Shown here: one piece after another, positions 23,369-30,437 of the stretch | Layout of the letters: each line of letters opens with the position of its first letter | Numbering within the stretch: the first letter of the stretch is position 1 | NCBI GenBank assembly: GCA_002497025.1 | Contig: DAMG01000070.1 | Location: 1,705-33,647 of the forward strand | Origin: Euryarchaeota archaeon UBA126 | GTDB taxonomy: Archaea; Thermoplasmatota; Poseidoniia; Poseidoniales; Thalassarchaeaceae | Reading direction: 5' to 3' | Length of the DNA: 31,943 nucleotides | The notes under the pieces: generated by a model | Databases searched by the model: none | What the model was told of the DNA's origin: nothing | What the model saw: only the letters and a program-made list of their open reading frames with translations | Made by a program: the position numbers and the translations under genes

Positions 23369-24472
23369 ATGTCAGATGATCCATCCAACCACGCTGAACT
23401 TTCGTTGATGGTTGGTTCCACGTTTGCATTTACTAATGTCCCGAGAAATTTTCTAATTGTCTCAATAATTATCTCAATCTTAGGAATCTCAGTTTTGACT
23501 ATCGAACCCCTGCTTATTGAAAATTCTGATTGGGAGCCTGTAGAGGCACAGATAATTGACACAGGAGTGAGTTCCATGTGGTGTGGAGATGGTTGGTGGG
23601 ACGAATGTGAAGATAATGGACACTTTCCAACAGTCGAATTTTCATGGAAAATTGATGGTGTGAATTACTTAAGTGAAGATTATATCCTCTATCCTCCGAA
23701 TCTGTCAAGTGATTCCAAAGCAAATCAATGGCTAGAAAATCGAGGTATAATTATTGGTGCTAACATTACTGGATATGTTAATCCAAATGATAATTCAGAG
23801 GCCGTTTTAGTAAAACAATCATGGTTGGAGATTTTCTGGAAAAATGATAATGCATTTTTTTCCCTACCTTGTTTATTCTGCAATGGTATTCCAATATTCT
23901 TGTTCGTGACTGCGAGAAGATTCGAGAGCTTTATACCAAAGGAAAGACGAAAACGGTACAAATTGCAACGGGTATCAAATAACTCTTGGATTGCTCCTAT
24001 TGAAGCGATGGAACTTCAAGCCGAAGCGAGGAGTGCATGGCTGAAGAAAAAGCATGGAAGCTTTACTGAAAAGGAATTTGAAGAACTATCTCGACTTTCA
24101 GGAGCCTTAGATTCATCTAATGATCAAACACCAATCGAAAGGAGCAGCTATACTCTACTATTGGATGGAAAAAAGGAAATGGAAATCAAAGTTAGTTCCC
24201 AAGGTGATTTACTAAACAAGATAAGCAATATTGACTCCGATTCCTTCATCATGTATCTTGAGGATTCAAAATCAAAGGGTAGGCAACTTGAGTTCAATTT
24301 CTTGGGAGATCGAGGAGGAGATGATTACTTGCAGATTAGAGAATTAATCGCGGACCAAGAAATAAGGTCTGAAGAAATTAATGTTGAGAAAAACTTTGAG
24401 AGAATATTCTCATTCATCAAGGAAGCGTTGGATAATGCCAACAACGACGAAGATTGGTGGGATGAAAGTTAG
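23369..24472 (+). CDS. DUF3592-like membrane protein with a long cytosolic tail
   Basis: A 367-residue protein. The first helix (about 25-50, FLIVSIIISILGISVLTIEPLL) and a second (about 163-183, FFSLPCLFCNGIPIFLFVTA) flank an external beta domain. This reads WEPVEAQIIDTG, FPTVEFSWKIDGVNY and ITGYVNPNDNSEAVLVKQSW, the pattern of DUF3592: a W..v.A.I start, Y/F-P-V strand and NP...AVL end. Two cysteines in SSMWCGDGWWDECED may pair. After the second helix, about 185 residues are cytosolic, charged and partly helical, which is much longer than simple DUF3592 proteins. The function is unknown. It is divergent from the Dus gene and converges on rpsB. Confidence 0.75.
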   Translation: MSDDPSNHAELSLMVGSTFAFTNVPRNFLIVSIIISILGISVLTIEPLLIENSDWEPVEAQIIDTGVSSMWCGDGWWDECEDNGHFPTVEFSWKIDGVNYLSEDYILYPPNLSSDSKANQWLENRGIIIGANITGYVNPNDNSEAVLVKQSWLEIFWKNDNAFFSLPCLFCNGIPIFLFVTARRFESFIPKERRKRYKLQRVSNNSWIAPIEAMELQAEARSAWLKKKHGSFTEKEFEELSRLSGALDSSNDQTPIERSSYTLLLDGKKEMEIKVSSQGDLLNKISNIDSDSFIMYLEDSKSKGRQLEFNFLGDRGGDDYLQIRELIADQEIRSEEINVEKNFERIFSFIKEALDNANNDEDWWDES

Positions 24473-24475
24473 AAT

Positions 24476-25090
24476 TCAGAATGTTGATTCCCACTCTTCT
24501 ACGTCTTGAGCGCGTTCCCAATCTGCGTAGTTTGTAGCACCGCGAGATGTTAGCATCTCTCGGGCAAGTAGCCAGTAAATTAGAGCCAACGAGCGACGAC
24601 CTTTGTTATTGGCAGGGAGCGCAAGGTCAACGTTTCGAAGAGTATTGTTTGCATCTACAATTCCAACTATCGGAAGACCTGTTGATACAGCCTCTGACAG
24701 AGCCTGCGAATCGGCAGCTGGGTCGGTTACTACCAATACCTCGGGTTCAGTGTATGTTCGGAGTTTAGGATTTGTTAGTGTTCCAGGAATAAAACGGCCA
24801 ACGATTCTTTTTGCGCCTATTGACTGAGCGAACTTACGTGCAGGCCTCTGTCCGTATTGACGAGCACTTACGACAAGGATTCGCTCAGGGTCGTAGCGAG
24901 ATAGGAAGTTAGCGACGGTTCTGATTCTAGCATCGGTTTGATTGATGTCAATCAAATGCAGTCCGCTACCATCCGCTCGATCTTTATCGATGAATCGTTG
25001 CATATCTGAGGACTTCTGATTTGTTCCGATGTGAACCGCGTGTGTCTCATAGACATCGTACGGCACTAGGGGCGACTCATTCTCACTCAT
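24476..25090 (-). CDS. rps2: 30S ribosomal protein S2 (uS2), archaeal type
   Basis: A 204-residue small-subunit protein. Family hallmarks are the N-terminal THAVHIGTNQKSSDMQRFI, LHLIDINQTDARIRTVANFLSRY, ILVVSARQYGQRPARKFAQSIGAKRIVGRFIPGTLTNP, EPEVLVVTDPAADSQALSEA, LPIVGIVDANN and the C-terminal ALPANNKGRRSLALIYWLLARE. The length and GRFIPGTLTNP motif mark the archaeal/eukaryotic form, without the bacterial insertion. In many euryarchaea this gene sits with rpoN, rpoK and enolase; here it is flanked by a lipoprotein and a DUF3592 protein, so that cluster has been broken or lies elsewhere. It starts at the ATG at 25090, with a weak GAGG upstream. Confidence 0.95.
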   Translation of the reverse strand: MSENESPLVPYDVYETHAVHIGTNQKSSDMQRFIDKDRADGSGLHLIDINQTDARIRTVANFLSRYDPERILVVSARQYGQRPARKFAQSIGAKRIVGRFIPGTLTNPKLRTYTEPEVLVVTDPAADSQALSEAVSTGLPIVGIVDANNTLRNVDLALPANNKGRRSLALIYWLLAREMLTSRGATNYADWERAQDVEEWESTF

Positions 25091-25143
25091 GATGTATCCT
25101 CAGTGGCGCGGCGACCTGACCTTCCCTCATAAGCGCTACGCAT

Positions 25144-25158
25144 CGCCCCAAAGGGGCG
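25144..25158. repeat. GC-rich hairpin between the lipoprotein and rps2 genes
   Basis: CGCCCC-AAA-GGGGCG is a perfect six-base stem with a three-base loop. It lies 13 bases past the lipoprotein stop and 54 bases before the rps2 start on the transcribed strand. No T-run follows on that strand, so it is a candidate terminator, leader structure or RNA processing site, not a proven one. Confidence 0.4.
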
Positions 25159-25170
25159 TGAACGGTGAAA

Positions 25171-25782
25171 TCATACACCTTCGAGTACAGATAAATCAGT
25201 ACACTCGCCATCTTCGTGTATTTCTTTAAACTGCACACAGGGCTTGGTAATCGTTAGTGTCATTTCAAAATAATCGTGAAAAGCGAATTGTGCTACACCG
25301 GGGTCAATACCATATCCCCGTGCGTCAATTTCTACCGTCCACTTTCCATTTGCCAGACTAGAAAAATCAAATCTCTCTAATGGGTAATCTTGGGTTGCCC
25401 TTACCTCCCAATATGGATTACCCCCTGATTCCTTTACACCTGGCTCCCAAACCTTGACTTCGACATATCGAAGCTCATTGCTTTCATTGAGATCAAGGAG
25501 AGTTGAATAAGGGAATTCAGCACGGAAGGTAATAGACATCTTTGATACTGTCTCGTCAAACACGATTGGGGTTTCATTTGTGTATTGGACGGATTCAAGG
25601 TCAAGAGATTCAGAAGTGAACATAACTTCCCAAAAGAACGACTCTTCCTTGTTGTTTACAAACGGTTCTTCACGCATATCTTCCATAATTTCACGTTGCA
25701 TAACCAAACCCATGCAACCAGCACTAATGGTCGAAAATACCAGCATGATTAGCAAACTGAACACGGTCAGCCGCGTGCGCAT
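25171..25782 (-). CDS. Predicted lipoprotein, function unknown
   Basis: A 203-residue exported protein. A basic N-terminus (MRTRLT), a hydrophobic stretch (VFSLLIMLVFSTI) and the lipobox SAGC at about residues 20-23 predict lipid attachment to Cys23. The mature part is acidic and beta-rich, with motifs such as LRYVEVKVWEPG and GKWTVEIDARGYGIDPG, suggesting a beta-sandwich. Near the C-terminus, KPCVQFKEIHEDGECTD has a Cys pair that may form a disulfide. I recognise no family. It is leftward and upstream of rps2, but the 80-base gap with a hairpin suggests separate transcription units. Confidence 0.72.
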   Translation of the reverse strand: MRTRLTVFSLLIMLVFSTISAGCMGLVMQREIMEDMREEPFVNNKEESFFWEVMFTSESLDLESVQYTNETPIVFDETVSKMSITFRAEFPYSTLLDLNESNELRYVEVKVWEPGVKESGGNPYWEVRATQDYPLERFDFSSLANGKWTVEIDARGYGIDPGVAQFAFHDYFEMTLTITKPCVQFKEIHEDGECTDLSVLEGV

Positions 25783-25965
25783 GTATGATTCTGGAACGTC
25801 TCTCAGTCTTCAACCGAACGGAAAGTAGAGCCAATAATTCTCACATTGTGGATTAACTGCTACATTGATGACCGAAGGTTATCTCCCAAAGTCGCCTCAA
25901 TGACGACGAAAGGGTCTACTGAGCCGTAAGGCGTTGACGTGCCCTATGAGTACCGAGAGGCACAA

Positions 25966-26664
25966 TCACTCTTCTTCATCTGCTGCAACACGTGGTTCGT
26001 GAACTTCTCGGAATACTACGGTTCCAACCTCGAGGTGCTCGCGCAGTGCGCGGACCAAAGAGAACTTGGCATATGCCCAATTCTGGTCGTATGCGATTGA
26101 ATCGGGTAGTGTGATAGTAACATCATCGCCATCGAATTCAACCTCGAAGTCCGATCGACCAGTATTCATTTGTAGGAGTGTAGAAACCCGCTCAGTGCGG
26201 TCCTCTACCACCTTGACGATGGTGTATGTGTAACGCAGTGTAGTACCTGCTAGAGGGTGGTTGTAATCGATTCTAGCGCGACCTGCGCGTAGCATTTGCA
26301 ATATTCCATTACGACCGCCGATTTCGACCGGAGCACCGATAGCAAGCATGTTTGGGTCGCCAACGCTACGAAGTAGAACATTCTGGGAGATAGTCTCCAC
26401 TAGAGACGCATCACGCTCGCCGTAAGCATCGGTAGGCTCTATATCGAAAGTGTACTCATTATCTGCCTCAGCATCGGAAAGATGAGCTTCGAAGCCAGCG
26501 ATTAGGCGACCTTCTCCGACTACGGTAATCATCGGCTCGTAAGTGCGAGCTTCATCAAAGACATCGTGCTCCTTGGCAATCTCCTCTCTGGTAGTCTCGA
26601 TAAGATCGCCAGATTCAGCGTTGTAAAGGTCGTATTCTACGTGAACGATTGCACCGTTGTCCAT
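25966..26664 (-). CDS. FKBP-type peptidyl-prolyl cis-trans isomerase, long archaeal form
   Basis: A 232-residue cytosolic protein-folding factor. It starts with GAIVHVEYDLYNAESGDLIETT and has the FKBP core VVGEGRLIAGFEAHL and DIEPTDAYGERD. About residues 85-140 form the insert-in-flap chaperone domain of SlyD-like FKBPs, after which the core resumes with RIDYNHPLAGTTLRYTYTIVKV. The extra C-terminal domain (about 155-232) ends in an acidic tail (DEEE). Length and layout match the long archaeal FKBPs, such as the 26-kDa Methanocaldococcus form. A good ribosome-binding site, CAGGAGG, lies about nine bases before the ATG. Confidence 0.92.
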   Translation of the reverse strand: MDNGAIVHVEYDLYNAESGDLIETTREEIAKEHDVFDEARTYEPMITVVGEGRLIAGFEAHLSDAEADNEYTFDIEPTDAYGERDASLVETISQNVLLRSVGDPNMLAIGAPVEIGGRNGILQMLRAGRARIDYNHPLAGTTLRYTYTIVKVVEDRTERVSTLLQMNTGRSDFEVEFDGDDVTITLPDSIAYDQNWAYAKFSLVRALREHLEVGTVVFREVHEPRVAADEEE

Positions 26665-26720
26665 GGATTAGCCTCCTGAGGGCGACCCGCCGACCTATCT
26701 CCCCTTTTTGATACAAACGG

Positions 26721-26737
26721 TTCTCCCTTAGGGAGAA
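26721..26737. repeat. Perfect hairpin between ccmF-like and FKBP genes
   Basis: TTCTCCC-TTA-GGGAGAA is a perfect seven-base stem. On the plus strand it is followed by TTTTT, the look of a terminator. Both flanking genes run on the minus strand, though, where the T-run becomes an A-run before the stem. Its role is uncertain; it may end antisense transcripts or mark an RNA end. Confidence 0.4.
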
Positions 26738-26746
26738 TTTTTGGGT

Positions 26747-29074
26747 TTATTCCTCTTCTTCGGAGGCCACTGGGCTGCTACTTAGTAGGGCCGCGAGGCC
26801 GCCCAACATGATTAGGCTCCAACCAGCCCAGACAAGGTGGGAACCCCGCAAATCGTGTACTGTGACACGGATTTCTTCAACTTCATCGGTCTCGCCTCGC
26901 ATCATTGAGGTGAGGCTGATTTCTGCCTGTTGTTGATCGAGAATAAATATCATATCTCCGCTTGGACGGACCATTCTATCTACTTCCGAGCGAGTTGTTG
27001 TCCAACTAAAGCGGAGAATTCCAGGAGTCACTTCGTCGACTTTCTCTCCGTCTTTTGTGACCTCGATAACAAATCCAGCGAATCCATCACCTATTTTGTA
27101 GTCGTATTCGGGATCTTCCTCACTTAGCAAGACAGTATCGCTGAAAGTTAGTTCGTATTCTTTGAATTCTACAGGGTTGTCTTTCTCTAGCGTTACAAGA
27201 TGGCTTGGGTCGGCGCGATCTACCAAGGTAGTGGTAAGTACGTGTCCTAGGAGAAGTAGTATGAGTCCTAAGTGGGCAAGATGGGAACCAATCAATCTCA
27301 AACGGGCTGCATTAGATTTGGCGGTTATTCCATCGGCTCGTAATTTCGGCAATATCTTGCGACCAGTCGTGAATACCACCTTCGCGGTTGGAGGTAGAGC
27401 CACGAATAGCCAAGTTAGCATGAACATTGCAAGACTACCCCGTGAGATATTGTCTGTGAGCATAAGTTGGGGATCTCCGGGAAGAGAGAACTCCTCTGCG
27501 TAATATGCGAATAGTAACGAGGCGAGTAGTGTAGTAGCCATGAATGCGTTTCCACGCTTTGCATCGATGCTCTTTCCAAGAGAGTAGATTGTAATCGCTA
27601 GAATTACCAAGACTAGTATTGGAGAGCCATAGAATTCGTGAGCCGCTAGGCTGGTTCCATCTATCTCAGCGGCTAATAATAACCAGGTCAATGTAAGGAA
27701 GGCGGCAGCAGAATACCAAGGAATTGCTCTCGCGACCTTCATGCGAACTGAAGTATCGTTGAACAATTTTGTTAGCGGTGATTCCTCTTCTTCCGTAGAC
27801 ATCAACCATGGGCCTAAGAAAAGTAACATCCCAATAATCGATTGTTCCAAACTTGCGGCCCACGACCAACTTGCGAACAACATTAGGAAAACTCCTCCAA
27901 AGACCCAAGCCGCAGGAGGTTTCTCAGAGTCTCCTTTGATTAGCAAAAACATCAGTGCTGCTCCGACCAAAGTTATCGCTGTTGAACCCATCCAAATACC
28001 CAATGCAGGGGTAGCGACGAGCAAAACAATGGAGACATTACGATTCTCCATTATCATCGAAGTCTTTGAAGATGAATCGAGTAGTTTCTCTTGTTGTTTT
28101 ACTAACCATAAGAAAGCTGCAAAACAAAGTGATATCATAATTAGGAAATATCCTGCTACTTCCAAACCGGCTGCACCATCGTCGAATAATTGTACGATTC
28201 TTATGTACGGGTCGTTGTATTCTCTTGCTTCTTCATTACCGACGAAAGAGTGTACTGAGGCCCATACTCCATTTGCACGCGTGACTAATGTTGCATGGAT
28301 TGCAAGCGCGCCAGCGAGCATGCCAAGGGCTGGTGAAGCAAGTATTGCAGAGTCTCTTTCGGAGTCGGTTCGCGCACGGGCATGTACAATCATCAATAGC
28401 GCGAACCAAGGCAGAATAGAGCCTGTTTCGACTGGATCCCAAGCCCAATATCCGCCCCAGTCGAGTACTGTATAGGCCCACAATCCACCTAATCCAATTC
28501 CTATGGTTCCGATTAGGAATCCAGCACGTGCCCAGTGTAGTTGGGCTTCGTGCACTCGCCTCGCCTCATGACCTTTGATAAGTCCGGCAAGAGCTATACT
28601 AGCAACTGCCAGACAGAGTGAGTAATATGCAAAAACAACCGGTGGATGAATTACCATTAGGTCGGTTTGTAGTAATGGATTGAGAGTTCCTCTCCAACCA
28701 GTTGACTCTGCAAAAGGGGAGAGAATCCAAGAAATTACAATTATCGCAGCGGTACAACCGTGCATTAGTTTGATCTCAACTGAATTCGAGACATTGCGTC
28801 CCGACATGAACCAAGTGACAGTACCCATTATTGCCGCCCAAAGCAGAAGTGGTCCGGCTCTACCTCCCCAAACAGCAGATATTCGATAGAGCAGTGGTAA
28901 TTCTTCTCCACCATATCTTGAAACCAAATCTAAAACTTCGAAATCGAATATGAATGCAGTCGTCAAGAATACCCAAGGTGCGACTTGAGCCGCTAAAGTG
29001 GTATGTCTTGCTAGAGGTTCTCCTGCTGGTAATCGTGAGAAGCACCAAATTAGGCTGGAAACTATCGCCAGCAA
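26747..29074 (-). CDS. ccmF: CcmF-like cytochrome c haem lyase subunit
   Basis: A 775-residue multi-pass membrane protein that delivers haem to apocytochrome c outside the cell. The WWD-type haem-handling motif is WGGYWAWDPVETGSILPW (about 206-223). Other CcmF features are the RISAVWGGRAGPLLLW stretch, HPPVVFAYY with His143, His231 just after the WWD motif, and TLVTRANGVWASVHSF. About 14 helices are predicted, with an external beta-type domain near 625-745 and a final helix before an acidic tail. The start is the TTG at 29074. The frame continues upstream without ATG, GTG or TTG to the end of the previous gene, so the true N-terminus may be slightly longer. No other ccm gene is in the window. 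It lies 34 bases after the geranylgeranyl reductase gene. Confidence 0.9.
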   Translation of the reverse strand: MLAIVSSLIWCFSRLPAGEPLARHTTLAAQVAPWVFLTTAFIFDFEVLDLVSRYGGEELPLLYRISAVWGGRAGPLLLWAAIMGTVTWFMSGRNVSNSVEIKLMHGCTAAIIVISWILSPFAESTGWRGTLNPLLQTDLMVIHPPVVFAYYSLCLAVASIALAGLIKGHEARRVHEAQLHWARAGFLIGTIGIGLGGLWAYTVLDWGGYWAWDPVETGSILPWFALLMIVHARARTDSERDSAILASPALGMLAGALAIHATLVTRANGVWASVHSFVGNEEAREYNDPYIRIVQLFDDGAAGLEVAGYFLIMISLCFAAFLWLVKQQEKLLDSSSKTSMIMENRNVSIVLLVATPALGIWMGSTAITLVGAALMFLLIKGDSEKPPAAWVFGGVFLMLFASWSWAASLEQSIIGMLLFLGPWLMSTEEEESPLTKLFNDTSVRMKVARAIPWYSAAAFLTLTWLLLAAEIDGTSLAAHEFYGSPILVLVILAITIYSLGKSIDAKRGNAFMATTLLASLLFAYYAEEFSLPGDPQLMLTDNISRGSLAMFMLTWLFVALPPTAKVVFTTGRKILPKLRADGITAKSNAARLRLIGSHLAHLGLILLLLGHVLTTTLVDRADPSHLVTLEKDNPVEFKEYELTFSDTVLLSEEDPEYDYKIGDGFAGFVIEVTKDGEKVDEVTPGILRFSWTTTRSEVDRMVRPSGDMIFILDQQQAEISLTSMMRGETDEVEEIRVTVHDLRGSHLVWAGWSLIMLGGLAALLSSSPVASEEEE

Positions 29075-29108
29075 AATCAGAAGATTTCCAACAGCGGGGA
29101 GTATCGAA

Positions 29109-30368
29109 TCACCAGCCGTAAAACTTCGCCCTTGAATAACCGAATGAAAGCATTGCAGGTATAATCCGCTTTCCGTATAGGCTTGGTCTTCGCATCAATA
29201 GTCGCAAACATACTGCTAACTTTCCATGTGGACCCATATTGCTCATTTCATCTGGGAAACACTGAGCCATGATTGACATGTCCTCGTCACTGAGATTGAA
29301 TAATGCCGATTTTCCTCTCAATATTTTACCATAAGGTGGAAATTCATCGCTCCAGAGTTTTTGATATCGAGACATCTTGCTCGCCGAGAGGTCGTCGGCT
29401 GCTATCTGCTCGGCAGCAACATCTGCCGCGAAGGTGGCTGACTTTAGAGCGAGATGAGAGCCTCCTTCGAACAACGGAGATGTGAAGCCCGCAGCATCAC
29501 CAACCAGCATAAGCCCATCATCATAGGTTAATTCGAAAGGTCCGGAAATTGGAATGGTACCACCGAATGCAGGATTGCCCTTTTCCTTCCACGGAGGTGG
29601 AACTTGTTCTAGATCTTTGAAGTGGGTTGCTTCTATGAATTCGTCAAGGGCCTTCTTGGTCCGCGGCTTATCCTCTGTAACCAAGCCTACATTGGCTCTG
29701 CCGTCACACTTTGGAATCATCCATAGGTAACCCTTTTCGGCGTACTCGGGCCAAATATAAAAGTCAAGATAATCATCTGTTGGGACTTCAAGCATCTCGT
29801 ATTGCATACCTGCAATAACCTGACCTCGAGTGTTTAAATCGAGGATTTTAGAGGCCACTGCGGCTACGCCGGATGCATCAATAACGACCTTTGTTTGAAT
29901 TGGGAATTGCTCACCATTTCCATCACAAAGCCAACCTGTGAACTTACCATTTGCGTCGTATTGTTTCTCCATACTACGTAATTTGTGAGATAGTTGTAAT
30001 TGAGCCCCCTCAGATACTGCTTCCTCTGCAATCCAGCGCTCGAAAAGGTGCTTTTCCAAAACGTAGCCTTCCTCAGTGAGTTTCTTTGCTGTTCCATCTG
30101 GGAATATTACACGGATCCCATGTACTCGCTTACTGATCACATGAGCAGGTAGGTCGAGTTTGAGATTATCACAGGCAACATCAGAGATACACTCTCCACA
30201 GTGTACAGGAGTTCCAATCTCCGAATGATCCTCAATTAGGATCGTTTTGAGACCCTTTCTGGCACTATGGAGAGCAGCGTTACCGCCACCCGGTCCGGCT
30301 CCGATGACCAGCACATCGCACGTCGTGATGTCTTCCGCCACAATGGTTGGCGAGGTGGGATAGGCCAT
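29109..30368 (-). CDS. Geranylgeranyl reductase family flavoprotein
   Basis: About 419 residues. It is likely to saturate the isoprenoid chains of archaeal ether lipids, or of a quinone side chain. The FAD-binding start is CDVLVIGAGPGGGNAALHSARKG, followed by IEDHSEIGTPVHCGECISD with the Cys of the family PVxCGE motif. KGYLWMIPKCDGRANVGLV matches the substrate-region motif, and LMLVGDAAGFTSPLFEGGSHLAL is the second FAD motif (GD). I prefer the ATG at 30368; a TTG at 30392 would add eight residues. It is the first gene of a leftward unit with ccmF and divergent from the UbiD gene about 70 bases away. Confidence 0.9.
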   Translation of the reverse strand: MAYPTSPTIVAEDITTCDVLVIGAGPGGGNAALHSARKGLKTILIEDHSEIGTPVHCGECISDVACDNLKLDLPAHVISKRVHGIRVIFPDGTAKKLTEEGYVLEKHLFERWIAEEAVSEGAQLQLSHKLRSMEKQYDANGKFTGWLCDGNGEQFPIQTKVVIDASGVAAVASKILDLNTRGQVIAGMQYEMLEVPTDDYLDFYIWPEYAEKGYLWMIPKCDGRANVGLVTEDKPRTKKALDEFIEATHFKDLEQVPPPWKEKGNPAFGGTIPISGPFELTYDDGLMLVGDAAGFTSPLFEGGSHLALKSATFAADVAAEQIAADDLSASKMSRYQKLWSDEFPPYGKILRGKSALFNLSDEDMSIMAQCFPDEMSNMGPHGKLAVCLRLLMRRPSLYGKRIIPAMLSFGYSRAKFYGW

Positions 30369-30437
30369 GAATCCGTCGGCTAATTTGTCCAAAATGTCAT
30401 GACGAACATATTCAACGGTGAATCGCCACGCGCGGTT

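Noticed and set aside
25783..25965. Possible RNA gene in the gap between the lipoprotein and FKBP genes
   Set aside because: No tRNA T-arm pattern, cloverleaf or convincing stem was found; nothing else is visible there.
27741..28475. 244-codon plus-strand frame opposite ccmF
   Set aside because: It is antisense to the CcmF helices and WWD motif; its Ser/Thr/Pro-rich sequence is typical of a shadow frame.
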